DNA from: Cephalopachus bancanus
Lineage: Eukaryota > Chordata > Mammalia > Primates > Tarsiidae
Direction: 5' to 3'
DNA length: 64,000 bases
NCBI GenBank assembly: GCA_027257055.1
Contig: JAPVLO010000179.1
Location: forward strand, 620,001-684,000
Of this stretch, positions 36,331 through 48,407 are shown one piece after another. The position numbers and the translations under genes were made by a program. The first letter of the stretch is position 1; each line of letters begins with the position of its first letter. Under the pieces are notes generated by a model. It made no database searches and was not told the DNA's origin. It saw only the letters and a program-made list of their open reading frames with translations.

Positions 36331-37879
36331 CTCCATGGACCCTGGCTCAGCTGTGTCCCCCAGTGAGTGACTGTCACTGTGGAGACCTGAGGGACCGTGG
36401 GCGGCTTGCCTCCTCTCCTCCTTTAAGGCATGCTCCAACAGCTTCTTGTTGAGGATCCGGGCCACATTCTCAGCGAGTGTGTAGCCAGGGGGAGCAGATA
36501 AGTCCTGCCTCACTGGCGTGCCTTCTCCCCCTTCCTCCCTGCATGTCTCTGAGCCCACCCCAATGGGGCTGGGCGACCGTCCTCGAGAGCTGGTGCCCAT
36601 TTCCTGGCCTGGGCCCAACTCCGGGCGGGGTTCTGCTGAACGAGACCGGCTGCCAGCCCGCATCGCCTTCTGGAAGGGGTCCTGCACCACAGGGCTGTGG
36701 TCGATGATGTTGAAGAGGCTGGAGAGGCCATCGTTGATGGTGGTGTGCACGGGGCTCTCCCTGGTGGTAGTGGAGCGGGCCCAGGCTGACTCACTGTACC
36801 CTTTCTGGGCCATCCCTGCTGAGGTCCTGTTATTTGGCTGGTCAGCTTTGGGGAGGGTCTTCCTTTGCAGCTTGGGAGACCCATACTTGGGAGAGCAGCA
36901 TGTGCGTTCAAACTTGGCCTGCACCTTCTCTATGGCAGGGGCCACCTGCCTGTTCCTAAGGCTTCGGGAAGGAGACGACACGGGTGTGGTGCCACCCCCA
37001 GCCTTTGGTGTGAGACACTTGTGGGGGCTGCTGGTGATGCCACTGCCCCGTAGGGCTTCGGTCTGCAGGCCCACACTGATGCTCTGGACAGTCTGCGTCC
37101 CCATTGTCCGGGACCCGTTGGTCTGGCAGGCCATGTCCTTGACTTGCAGCTCACCCGGACCAGAGCAGATGGCATTCCTGACGGAGAAGGCAACTTCCTT
37201 CATGTCATCACTCATGTTCTTGGACATCTCCAGGCTGTGCAGTGGGGAGGCGAACCCCAGGGAGGTGCAGAGGGGGCTCTCAAGGGGATGCCGTGTCCCC
37301 TCCATATAATCTCGGGGGTGCCTGGAGGTTGCACAAGGCCACCTTCCCAGCATGGGTTCTGGAGGGACCCCCTTGGCATCTCCCAGGCTCCCTCTGGCTC
37401 TGCTTGTGGGAAAGGGGCCATCGCTGCCTGCTGTCACAATGCTGTCGACCCTGCGCACAGCAGGTGGGCTATGCAACACGCGTACCCCAGACTGCTCAGT
37501 GAGGACATGGCTCCTCAGTGGCTGCTTCGGGCAGTGCTCTGGGCTGGTCATGGTGTCCGTGGTCATGGTGACGCTTGTGGTCAGGTACCATGAGGAGTCA
37601 GGGAAAGGATCCACAGTGGTCTCATGCCCCGCCCGCCCCACCTCGGTCCTATCTGCCCAGAGGTCTGAGGGCCTCTCGGTCCCAGCAACGCCATGGCCCC
37701 TAGGGGGCGTGTAGTCCCAGCTCTTGCTGTTGAACTCCTCGATGTACTTGAGGTCATCCGGAGACAGGGGTGGGGTGACATCCTCCTTGCCGCTGGTAGA
37801 TGGCAGGCCCTTCTCAGGCAGGAAAGGGGAGACATCCATCAGGCGCTGGAACTCAGACATGGAGGACACAGATACTGCC
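36331..37879 (-). CDS. MTCL2: MTCL2 large exon, about 516 codons, microtubule-binding tail
   Basis: The acceptor is CTTTTCCCAG|GGCAGTATC and the donor TCCATGGAG|GTAATG. It enters in phase 2 (AG|G = Arg of RAVSVSS) and leaves in phase 0. In order it contains [18 protein letters not shown] and the conserved [15 protein letters not shown]; a Ser/Thr stretch [35 protein letters not shown]; a run of three QT motifs (ACQTN, GTQTV, LQTEA; about 37054-37140); a basic region [20 protein letters not shown] followed by RKTLPK; and [20 protein letters not shown]. The basic part fits the C-terminal microtubule-binding region of the family. High GC explains the long antisense ORFs lying over it. The upstream Met found by ORF callers is intronic. 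Confidence 0.96.
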
Positions 37880-38486
37880 CTGGGAAAAGCAGGAGAGGGG
37901 GTCAGTACCTGCCAGGGAACCCCTGACACACAACAGCACCTGTGTCCTGCCCTTTGTGAGAAGTGCCCATGCAGGGGCCTGCCTCTGTCCATCTAAACTA
38001 TTAGGATACTTCTCAGTTGCTTGATGTGCTCCACTCATTAGCTTACCCTGTGTGCATTTATTAAACTTTTTATGGCTCTGGAATGGGTCCTGAAACCTTG
38101 TATTGGTCAGAATTTAATACAGGCAACCCTCAACTATTGTAGAAGCATGTGGAAGGGTGGGGCTGCACCGTGGCTTGGCATCTCTAGCCACGGATACATG
38201 CTTTCAGTGATAACACCACTGTGATTTTGCTTAGGTCCAGACATCACGGCAAGTGCTCATGGTAAGCAGATGAACACACCACAGTCCCTACTTAAAGAGA
38301 GCTAAAGGTATACGAGGGAGAGAGATATAGCAGCAAAATAGGTATAATCTCAAGTCTCTTTTTGTCCAATTAGTCTCAACTGGCTTGAAGTACTAAAAAT
38401 CTCCAAAGGCCACTTGGAAAATGTAGAAGAAAGGAGGAATGTAGTTATCAGAATCAGATTGGCACATAATTTCCAAATACTGTTTC

Positions 38487-38767
38487 TTTTTTTTTTGAGC
38501 TGGAGTTTCACTCTGTCACCCACACTGGAGTGCAGTGGCCGCTCCCGGGCACCGCAGCCTCGACCTGCTGGGCTCCGGCAATCTTTCCGCCTCAGCCTTC
38601 CAAGTAGCTGGAACTACAGGAGTGTGCTACCACGCCCGGCTAATTTTTTGATTTATTGTAGAGATGAGGTCTCGCCAAGTCACCCAGGCGGGTCTCAAAC
38701 CCACGGGCTCAGGCAGTCCCCTCAGCCTCCCAAAGCACGGGATTACAGGCTGAGCCACCGAGCCTGG
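38487..38767 (-). repeat. Alu, young type
   Basis: Complete dimer with a perfect 17-base duplication, TTTCCAAATACTGTTTC (38470-38486, 38768-38784). Confidence 0.95.
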
Positions 38768-40115
38768 TTTCCAAATACTGTTTCAAGCAAAAATTACATC
38801 TGGCCCTGCCTAAATTCACCAGCAGGGCTCACTTCACCCCTTTTCCCTCTCTCAGCCCTCTTCTTCATGTCCAAGTCTTTGCTTGTATGTGCTCCTCCTT
38901 TATTCCTAAATAAGTGAAGAACTCCCTCAAACATGAACACAACTGAAGGGTGAAGACAGGTGAGCCAAAGTGATAGTCAGTTTTTGGCAAACTGCCACCA
39001 ACAACGATTTCGGTGTAGATTCAATATGTTGGCACTTTCGGTTTGACATGACTTTACTGAAAGCCTCCCAGATGCCCAGCAGGAGCTGCCGAGGTGCCAG
39101 GAATGCTTGCAGGCTAAGACAGAAAGTAGCCGGAGTGCTTGAGCAGTTTGTCAACCCACCCAGGGCAAAGAAGTGGTTAGGAAGGAGGCCAGGGATTGGC
39201 TGTGCCTTTGGCTTGGAATCCCTCCTGCTGGGGTGGGACAGGGGGGTGAGGTGTCCATAGATACACTGTCTCTGCAACTAGATGAGTTTCCCATTGGTCA
39301 TATTAATATACCCCTTGCCTGCAGAACACAGGTTTATATACCTAGGGTTCTAGAGTAGTGCAGGGGTCCCTGATTGAGTGCATGGGCCACTCCTCTGTAG
39401 GACCCATTAATGATGAGCCAATCTATGCACTGTATAGACTGGTACACAGAACCAGCAAAGCTCTGGGTAGCTTTGCTAACAACTGCCTTCACCCTGAGGG
39501 GAAGGCACACACCTTTGTGGTCAGCATCATGGGGTAAAACAGGAGGCTAAAAGTGACATTGTTAGGCATTCCATTTTGTTTGTTTGTTTGTTTTTTGTTA
39601 TTGTTAATATACACACAGTCCAATGGTGCTTTGAATTACAGCAAACTGGCTATATCCAGTGCTGGAAATGAAAAGCAGTGAAGATCTCTTCCACTGGGTG
39701 ACCTGTCACAAGGTTATGAGCTTTCCAGCAAGTATGGATTCTCTTTTCTTGCTTCTGGTCAATTCAAGGAGTTGCTGAATTCATAATGAATTTCAGAACT
39801 GTTCACTGGGGGCGGTATATGCTCTACAGATGCAGAGCCCTTGGTCCTTTTCACATTTCTGTGGACCTAGCTCACCTAACTCCTGTTCTTGCCCACAGAG
39901 GAACTGCTCTTAGAGTTAAATCAGTGGCACCTAAGTGTGTGGAGACTCTGCCTGTAGGGCTTGATGGATAGGGTGGAACAGACATGATGGAGACAGAGAA
40001 AGGAGGCATCAACCTCAGCAGTGCCCAAAAGAAGCAAAACAGTAACGACGAAAACCGGGATGCATTTGAAGCATGTGCAGGTGCACAGAAGACAGCATGG
40101 AGGAAATCTTTTCTG

Positions 40116-40197
40116 GATGGGGAAAGGGCTACATGTTGCTGTCTTTTTGATCACAGAGGAAATTGCCACCTCTCTGGGGACTATTATCTTTCTTTCA
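40116..40197 (-). pseudogene. Decayed copy of the MTCL2 99-codon exon inside an intron
   Basis: The minus strand at 40185-40116 aligns with exon bases 43484-43415: about 59 of 70 positions match by hand count, including 31 identical bases in a row. It still reads [18 protein letters not shown] but then meets TAG, and TAATAG sits just upstream. Similarity fades after the CCCCATC block and no matching acceptor remains. It keeps DQKD, as human does, where the live tarsier-like exon has DPKD. Best explained as an old local exon duplication that lost coding function. Confidence 0.75.
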
Positions 40198-40354
40198 AGC
40201 AGTCAGAAGCCAGAGGGTAAAAGGGACAGTGGGGAGGACACATTCGGATTTCACTTTGGACATTTTGATGTTGTTTACATTGTACAAATAAGCATGGGTT
40301 ACTTTTGAAATTAACAGAAACAAGTACGATTTAAAAATAAAAAAACAAAAACAA

Positions 40355-40620
40355 GCCGGGTTCGGTGGCTCAGCCTGTAATCCCGCGCCTTTGGGAGGCT
40401 GAGGTGAGTAGATTGCCTGAGACCTGCCTGGGCAGGTGAGACCTCATCTCTACAATAAATCAAAAATTAGCCGGGCGTGGTAGCGCGCGCCTGTAGTTCC
40501 AGCAACTCGGAAGGCTGAGGCAGAAGGATCGCCGGAGCCCAGCAGGTCAAGGCTGTGGTGGCCGGGAGCGGCCACTGCACTCCAGTCTAGGCGACAGTGA
40601 GACTCCAACTCAAAAAAAAA
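40355..40620 (+). repeat. Alu (subtype B) with a left-arm deletion
   Basis: Dimer lacking the CCCGCGGGTTCG block (reads GCCTGAGACCTGCCTGGG); ends GAGACTCCAACTC plus tail. Antisense to MTCL2. Confidence 0.93.
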
Positions 40621-40774
40621 AACCAAAACAAAACAGCTGCAGTACAGGGAGGAAACAAAAAGGTTGATGGCTTGGGTGGTAAAGAAGAGCTGCCGTGAAC
40701 CCTGACTTGAGACACTGGTGGGAATGCTGCTGTGAATGGGAAAAGTGGTAGGGTATGATAACAAATACAGTAAA

Positions 40775-40985
40775 CTGTTTACTTTTTGTTCAGTGCCCAG
40801 CACTGCTGTAATTGTTTTACCTGTATTAACACATGTAAATGGCAAAAAAAGAAAAAGAAAGCATAATACCTCCTAAATACAAATGAGGAAACTGAGGCTC
40901 AAAGCTATTGAGTAACCTACCCAAAGTTCGTCCCATGGCTAGCAAGAGACAGAAGTGGTTTGAAATCAGGCAGTTTGGTCCTCAA
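40775..40985 (-). repeat. MIR
   Basis: GTGCCCAGCACTGCTGTAAT, ATGAGGAAACTGAGGCTCAA, AACCTACCCAAAGTTCG: reverse MIR. Confidence 0.8.
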
Positions 40986-41709
40986 GTACTGACCTGTACT
41001 GCCCAAGAGTGACCAGAAAAGACAGGGAGGGACAGAAATGTGCCATGGGTACCTCTAAGTGCCGCAGGGATCTACAGAGGGCAAATGGGAAGGAGACAGT
41101 AATGCACAGACTTGAAGTTCATAGGAAAATCAAGGTTGAGGAGATCTGAAAATGGTGAACTGCCTGAGAAGAAATTTCACTTAGTGGAAACCATGTTCAT
41201 TGATAGAATAAAGAAGAAGTAAAACTAGAGGAAATTAGACTGGGAAGGAAAAAACTGGCATATAACGAACATCAACCACTATATATTTTCTTCAAGGACT
41301 ACGGCCAAGAAATATTTTAATAAATCCTCCTAGTGGAGCTTTAAATTTATAGTATATAAAATATGTCATAGCATATCAAGGAGTTTTCCCAGACTTTAAA
41401 TGAGAAGTAAGAGGTTTCCATGGACTTTTCAAAAACTGCTGAACACAAGGATAATGTCTACATAACACAATTACAACTGGAAAGTCCTTACCATAAAACT
41501 AATACATACATGGATCCAAACAATCCTAGCCTCTGTTGCTAATTATAGAAAGTACCATATTTATGAAATGAATAATAACAAAGCAACTATTTATTCAGAA
41601 GTCTTTATTTTAAATCATTTTGAAGAGAGTGCTAGACTGCATCAACAAGATGGAATTTTAAGACAAAGAGATTTGTATTTCAGTAATCTGTTGTTTTCAT
41701 CAATCTTAC

Positions 41710-41741
41710 CTTTGAAGATTTCCCTTGTGATTTTCTTCTTC
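41710..41741 (-). CDS. MTCL2: MTCL2 32-base microexon
   Basis: Too short for ORF calling; found from the expected protein EEENHKGNLQ between the 99-codon exon and RAVSVSS. The minus strand reads TTCTTCTTTATAG|GAAGAAGAAAATCAC and ends CTTCAAAG|GTAAGA, with consensus acceptor and donor. It gives E-E-E-N-H-K-G-N-L-Q plus two bases of an Arg codon, completed by the first base of the next exon (AG+G). Because 32 is not a multiple of three, skipping it would shift the frame of the large downstream exon, so inclusion is needed for the long C-terminus. Confidence 0.92.
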
Positions 41742-43199
41742 CTATAAAGAAGAAATAACTTTGAATCATTTAGTTTTGGTTGTCTAGAAGACTTGAATGT
41801 GCTTAAGTGATTTGTTTGCTCTGCTCCCCTGGGAAAATACCACTTAAAATGTACACTGAGGCTAAGTTCTGGTCAGGAGTGCTACGGCCCCCAAGTCCTT
41901 TGAAGTACAGCAGTCAAAGCAGAATCCACAGCATGATGAAGGGGTTGGAGTTTCTGTGTCCAGGAAAGAGCCCACAGGGGCAAGAAAAAACGGCTATAAA
42001 GTTTTTCATGGAGGAAGTGGCTCTTCTGTGCTTCCTCAAAGGACCTCATTACATGAATTTCAGAAATGGCTCTTGTAATGACCTGAGTAAGTCTGAGTAT
42101 GCTTGTGTATGTGTGTGTGTGTATGGAGAGAGAGAGAGAGAGCGATGGAGGATGATAGAGTAAGTTAGGAGACTGATGTCCCTTGGTCTAAAGAGAACAG
42201 GGTAAATAAGGTCGTCTAGTAAGAAAACACCCTTGACTGGTTTTGAGGAAGCAAACCTTGGAAACATATTTTTGGGACAGTAAATAGCAAGGGGTGTACC
42301 TCCTCTTCGTGAGCATGCCCTCATCTTTGCCAAGCAGATGAATATGGCAGTCCCAGACACTAGAGCTGGAACAAGGACACAGGCTCTCAACATTGGTCCC
42401 AAATTCTCTCTACTGTGAAACTAGACCATAGGAGATTGCCAAGTAGATCAAACATGGTGGAATCAGCGACAAATAACTGAGAATGAGGCACCTGATGTCA
42501 CTGACATGTAATTGAAGTACAATTTCCCTGTAGTTCAACATTATTTGACATGAACTCTTCCAAGTCTGAAGTGTTTGGGAGACCCAACGACAGATGCAGG
42601 CATTGTTAAATTGATTCACAGGTAATAATTCTTAGACAAAAATGTTAAAACTAGAAAAGTCCATAGCTTGAGGCTCACCCATTTGGTAATCTGTGTTATG
42701 TAAGGTTTCTAAGTGTTGGGTTGTTTTGCCCTTTGTCCAGAATAGGATATTTATAATATGTCATTGTTTAGTGATTTTTGCTACTTATAAATTTTAGGAA
42801 ATTTCTCTAAGACAGAATGTTTTTGGTTATTAGGTTTCTAGAATCAGAAGACTGTACGATGGTTTCAAGAAAAGTTGAACATATATACTTTCCACAATTA
42901 TTTACCTCCTGTTTTGTTGGATACCCTTATTTGTAAGACTTACCTTTTATATAGAATACAAATTCAGAATTTCTAAACCCAAAACAAGGTGACCACAGAG
43001 CAAGATAGAAGTTTAGGGTCGGGGCCACCAAGTAAAACCCTTAGTATCACGACAATTCCATTTTTATTCAATTCAGAGGCTGCCATATGCAAAAGCCACT
43101 GGAGCCTGCCAGGAGGGAATGTGACAGATGCAGGCAGGGTGTAATGACAGCTTCCTCATTCTGCAGTAGTTAACTAGAATGGACAAAACGCAGGCTGAC
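41742..43199 (-). other. MTCL2 intron between the microexon and the 99-codon exon
   Basis: Short intron with no Alu or L1 recognised; unique except for the microsatellite at 42103-42146. Confidence 0.6.
42103..42146. repeat. (TG)n/(GA)n microsatellite
   Basis: A TGTG run of about 20 bases followed by GAGAGAGA of similar length, in the 1.46-kb MTCL2 intron. Confidence 0.9.
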
Positions 43200-43496
43200 C
43201 TCAGGGAGGCAGTTCCTGAACTCCCTCTCGGGTCTGCGGGGCGGCTGCTCCTCTGGCTCATCGTCCAGGGACAAGGCGTCCAAGTAGAGGTTCTCACTGG
43301 CCGAGCACCTGTCTGACTCCTTTAGCTTGGACAATGGCCGGTCTTCAAATGGGATGGAGTCAGTGTCTGCGCAGGGCCACATTGCCACGGGACGGGGCAT
43401 GTGAAGGCTTCCCTGATGGGGAAAGGCGCGAACATTGCCGTCTTTCGGATCACAGAGGAAATTGCCACCTCTCTGGGGACTGTTCTCTTTCTGCAA
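43200..43496 (-). CDS. MTCL2: MTCL2 exon, 99 codons, linker after the coiled coil
   Basis: The acceptor is AAACTCTCAAG|TTGCAGAAAG and the donor CCTGAG|GTCAGC; both ends are phase 0. It encodes [16 protein letters not shown], then the Pro/Ser-rich [19 protein letters not shown], then [20 protein letters not shown] and the acidic [18 protein letters not shown]. This is the change from coil to low-complexity tail. The donor has GTCAGC rather than GTAAGT and is the weakest splice site of the set. Bases 43415-43484 recur in decayed form at 40116-40185 in the next intron but one (see findings). Confidence 0.93.
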
Positions 43497-44164
43497 CTTG
43501 AGAGTTTTAAAAACAAAAATAATTAGTCTCACTTTTCTGTCAGAGAATCTCCCTAAGACCATTTTTTTCCTCCACAGTTTGGAATTACATATGGATCCAT
43601 TTGAAGGACTTTGTGAGAAGCAAATGTTCTTAAATTTCTGACCTGAATTTCAAAATGTGAAACACAACATTACAAATGTTTTAAGAAAATTCACAATTTT
43701 ACCTGAACTAGAAAATCTGCATTAACCACACACAAGTATGATGCCAATATAGATGTTATTCTATGTAACTTTGAGTGTCGTGCTTATGAGAAATTATATG
43801 TTTATTTATTCCACATTTATTTATTTAAGAACCTAATATTGTTAAACAGTGTTTAAAACTCTCTTGAAATCATCATCAGAACCTAAGGCATACTCAATGG
43901 AAAACCATCAGTGATAGCAAACTTCTGTGAGTGAATTTGATTTCCTTAACTAGCCGCAGGTCATTTGGAACAGTCCTATAAATAATCTGAATGATCAAAC
44001 TGGGCTATAAACATTTGGTGTTATAAGCTTTGGGATTATTAAAACTTAGTTGTAAAGGGAAGTAAAAATCTGGTATCACTGGGGGAGGGCAGGGAAGCCA
44101 TATTCATAAACAGTATACTCTTTTTGCCTGACTTGGTAAACTCAAGAAGCAGTAGTGGGAAAAC

Positions 44165-44290
44165 ATAGGACCACTTGGAGTTAGAGACCTGAGTTGGAAC
44201 CACTGATTTGTAGCTTCCCGTTTGTGGGCAAGGACAAGTTCCTGACTCTTCCTCAGCTCAGTTTATCATCTGTAAAATGGGAACAAGCAC
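44165..44290 (+). repeat. MIR
   Basis: ACCTGAGTTGGAACCACTG, CCTGACTCTTCCTCAGC, TTTATCATCTGTAAAATGGG. Confidence 0.75.
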
Positions 44291-44826
44291 ACAGGGGCCA
44301 GTGAGCAACATGCCAACTAGCAGGGGCCTGGCCCACATGAAGTTCATGGGCCTAGGCATGCACATAATGACTTTCCTGTCCTTTTTACAGCACTAGAAGG
44401 AGATCTTGTGGAAGTGGCTCAGGAAGGGAGCCTATGTGAAATTACAGGGAACTGGTGAGGCATGTGGGCAAATGGCCTGCTGGGCATTCGCTCGCACTCC
44501 CCAGAGAAACCCGCACAGCCTTCCTCTCTGTTCTCCTGCTCTTTTCTCCTGGCCTCCCTTTCAAAACAGGTGCAGGAAGCACAATTGAGACCTGAAGCTA
44601 TTTCCACCTAGGAATCTTTAATGGGGTCTTTACTGGATGACAAGCTCACATTACTGGTTTGACTGCTCTTTTGAGTAAGTAAATTATCTGAATGATAAAA
44701 GTGACATTTAGATTTGACCTGAAGGAGTGGCCAAATAAAGATTTAAAGTTCTCAAGTGCTAAGATGGTACCAGAAAATTCTAAAACTTCCTGGAATGCCG
44801 ATCAATTGACTTTTTAAAAAAGCACT

Positions 44827-44919
44827 GGCAACCCCTTCAGGTCTCCCTCTCACTGTGGGAGCTTTCCTGTCCTCTCAATAAATTCTGCTTTCAAAAAAAA
44901 CCAAAAAACAAAAAAAAAA
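44827..44919 (+). mobile_element. TINE (LTR-derived, L1-mobilised short element)
   Basis: GGCAACCCCTTCAGGTCTCC, CTCACTGTGGGAGCTTTCC, TGTCCTCTCAATAAATTCTG, then an A-rich tail. Flanks AAAAAAGCACTG (44816-44827) and AAAAAATCACTG after the tail differ by one base, as expected for a target duplication. Confidence 0.78.
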
Positions 44920-45852
44920 TCACTGCAGTCTGCATCTTTGTGTCCTAATTTGAGCCTTCATCCACAAGTTAGATGGAAGTATGGCTTGTGTATAGTCAGT
45001 AAGAAAGCCATGTGAGATAATGAGGACAAAAGGATTTTCACCCATTTTCAGTCATTTCTGAGGTGGTGGAACAGAAGTCTCTGAGAATCATCTCTATCTT
45101 ATGAGAAAAACAGAGACTCAAGCAGCCAGAGTTTAAATGTTAGAGTTTGAGGCTGTTCCTAACCAATTAGGGAACCAACAAACCACTCTAGGTTTTAGCT
45201 CAGCCCCTCAGCTCTCTCTTCCCCCTCCTGATAACACAGTTCTTTGCAGGTCTCTCTCTCTCTTTTTAAAAAAAGAAAATATAGTTTATTTAGAAAGTAA
45301 ATTGGAGAGAAAGAGGGGGTTCACCTCCCCAAGGGAGGGGAGGGGGCCAAAGCTTAAGAAAACATAGCCTGGTCATAGCTAAAAGAGCACATGGCCACAC
45401 CATAGCTTAGCAAGGCAATGGCCCTTTGCAGGTCTCTTAAAGATACTAAATACTTTCTTTAAAAAATAAGGGAGGCTTTTTATATGTTCATTTAGCACAT
45501 GCTGGCACAATTTAGTTTCAACACATGATCATCTCCAAGCTATTTTGGGCAAGGAATTAAAATGCAAGAATCTCATTTAAAGCTGTAAATGATGTGCACT
45601 GAGGGTGTGAGTGAAGAAGGAAAAAGAATGACTAAAGAGGAGAGCTATGAACAAGCGCCTTCTTACTCAATAAAGTGGGATTTCAAAAATAAACTCAGGC
45701 AGCCTGGAGCAACTTGCACTAAAGCTGGTGTCAGCTTTCCTAAAAATGAACCAGAGTGGTTGTAGCTGAGATATCTGCTGCAAAGATGCCTCTGGGGTGT
45801 TGTAATAGAACGGGTCCTTAAAAGGTAGGGCTTCCTAGGGGAGTCATTTCTT

Positions 45853-46153
45853 TCTTTCTTTCCTTTTTTTTTTTGAGTTGGAGTCTCACTCTGTCGCCCA
45901 TACTGGAGTGCAGTGGCACACTCCCGGCCACCACAGCCTCGACCTGCTGGGCTCCAGCGATCCTTCCGCCTCAGCCTTCCAAGCAGCCAGAACTACAGGC
46001 GCACGCTACCACGCCCGGCTAATTTTTGATTTATTGTAGAGATGTGGTCTCGCCAAGTTGCCCGGGCAGGTCTCAAACCCACGGGCTCAGGCAATCCATC
46101 CACCTCAGTCTCCCAAAGTGCTGGGATTACAGGCTGAGCCATCGAGCCCAGCC
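45853..46153 (-). repeat. Alu, young type
   Basis: Complete dimer; GTCATTTCTT at 45843 and 46159 marks the target duplication. Confidence 0.94.
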
Positions 46154-46680
46154 AGGGTGTCATTTCTTCATTTCTAACCAGCACCAGCACCCACTACACT
46201 AGCACTTTTGCAGCGGAACAACTTTTAACACAAATTGAAAATTTTAAGGATCTGCATTTTAAATAATATAGGAAACAATAAACTCTCAAAAGTGTCACCT
46301 TACCCAGACTGCACAAAAAAAAAAAAAAAAAAAAGGCCACTTTGTAAACAGGTTTTAAAAGAATGGCCTTTCATGTTGCAAAGGCATCTGATTTAAGAAA
46401 GTTACTGGAAGAAGAATGAATGGATGGCACATTTTAACCCTATAATCACAGCAAATACAGAAGAAAGTGCTACATTATCTGCATGTTAACTGGGAACTTA
46501 ACAATTCTAAGGAAAGATGTAGTGTGACCCTATAAATCAATCTGTACTCAATCAAGCTTGAACTGAGACATAAGAGATGCTAATAAGACAGATGAAATAT
46601 GTTATATGGCCGTAGCCACATTCCACAGTCATGCATCACACAAAATGCCTCATACAGTATAGAAATGATGTAGGAATTTT

Positions 46681-46944
46681 TTTTTTGAGTTGGAGTCTCA
46701 CTCTGTCACCCAGCCTCGACCTGCTGGGCTCCAGCGATCCTTCCACCTCAGCCTTCCAAGTAGCTGGAACTACAGGTGCGCGCTACCACGACCGGCTAAT
46801 TTTTTGATTTATTGTGGAGATGAGGTCTCGCCAAGTTGCCCAGGCGGGTCTCGAACCTGCGGGTCTCGAACCTGCGGGCTCAGGCAATCCACTCACCTCA
46901 GCCTCCCAAAGCGTGGGATTATAGGCTGAGCCACCCAGCCCGGC
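46681..46944 (-). repeat. Alu with internal deletion and 14-base tandem duplication
   Basis: The right arm lacks about 40 bases (CTGTCACCCAGCCTCGACC), and the left arm carries GGGTCTCGAACCTGC twice in tandem (about 46846-46875). Target duplication: GATGTAGGAATTT on both sides. Confidence 0.93.
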
Positions 46945-48407
46945 TTGATGTAGGAATTTAATGACACCGGGCAAGCATGAAGCATGTGTTCTGAAAGTGG
47001 AAAATGGATTTAGTGTTACTTCTTTCATCGTCTATATTAGGTTATCATAGTCAAGGCTATATGGCTTACCAAGTAGTCAAATGTCGAGAGTATACATTGT
47101 GAAGAATTTCAGTTACATCTCTTGTTTATCTATGGAATATGTAGCTAAAAGTTAAATGAATGAGCAACCCAATAATTGAGAAACAAAATTTACATATACC
47201 CATACACACCTGAGCCAATTTCCTCTTTTCAGAAATTTTAGAGAATGCCTGTAACTGCTTTACCTAATTTTCAAGACTGGGAAGTGAGATTTATAAAAAT
47301 CTTTAAAAATGCTGAATATTGTGGAGGAAGGGCCAGATTTATGTTTGAAAGCCATAATTGCATGTCTAAAGTATCAGTAACCAACCCTCTTCTAAAAACA
47401 GCAGTGAAATCATTGTACAAAAACCACACTCCACCATGCGGATTTCAGAACGGATGAATGCCTAAAAGTCATGTGTTTCAGATCCATAAACCGCAAAGAT
47501 GTCAACCTTAGGAACTGAGGTTCTGAGGCTGTCAGTTTGGTACAGTTGTCTCAACACTGACAATCTGGAGTTCAGCTCCAACCACTGATGCATTTCCAAA
47601 ATAAAGACTTAAAATGAGGTGATGGCTCATCTTTAGGTCACTGACTTTTTAGAAGTTGAGTATCATTGGATATGTCTCATTAATTTTTCCTTTACTAGAA
47701 ATTCCTTATCCCCAAAATAAAAACCTAAAAGATTTACTTAACTTATATCTAAAGTGTGACTCAAAAACAAATGAAGCTTGTGACAAGACCAACATGCCAC
47801 TATGGCTAATAGGCAAAGGGGACCCTAAAAGGGCCAATGACAGGGATCATGATGGCCTCACTGGTGTATGAAAGGGACTTACAAAGTAAGTGATCCTGGA
47901 GTGAAGGCCAAGGAGGCTCCCTGGTAACAAGTTGCCTGGAGTTGCTGTGACACTGGTCAACAAAGTTGGATATGATAAATTTGTGACCATTTTTGTAAGA
48001 ACACATGCTACATCTACCCCTAAAATTTCCACCTAGCAACAGACCCATTCAATAGAGCACAGACACACAGGGGGGTAATGCAAGTGCTGTATTTCTAAGC
48101 CAAAGCAGGAAATGGCCAACTTTCCCCTTGGTAGGATTTGGGGAATTCTGAAATGGAGCTATACCAAAGATCAGTAAGCTGACTCATTTGTGAGTGATCA
48201 AATCTCAGGAGAGCTTCATCTTCTTTCTTTTTGCAGCATATTTACTGCTTCTCAATGGTTTCTAAGTCAAAAGCTCCTGGTCTTTTTTATTTTAACCATG
48301 TAGTTCATTCTCCCTTCCTTCTTATCCAATATTAGCTTAAATGTACCTCTGTCATTATACCTGTATAACACAGATACCACAATCTGTGGACAATGGAGCG
48401 CATTTTT

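Larger units (their letters stand above)
37880..41709 (-). other. MTCL2 intron before the large exon
   Basis: Contains two Alus, a minus-strand MIR (about 40775-40985), a (GTTT)n tract near 39570-39590 and the decayed exon copy at 40116-40197. The rest is unique sequence. Confidence 0.7.

Noticed and set aside
36518..37309. 263-codon plus-strand ORF
   Set aside because: Antisense shadow of the GC-rich MTCL2 exon; no splice, promoter or family signal.
37880..37992. Upstream Met extending the large MTCL2 exon to a 559-codon ORF
   Set aside because: The added residues come from intron; a consensus acceptor (CTTTTCCCAG) lies at 37880 and the protein joins the microexon in frame.
38414..38917. 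167-codon plus-strand ORF
   Set aside because: Mostly Alu translation; many Alus in the window give similar Ser/Pro-rich products.
42049..42402. 117-codon minus-strand ORF in an MTCL2 intron
   Set aside because: Includes the microsatellite and lacks splice sites that would link it to MTCL2.
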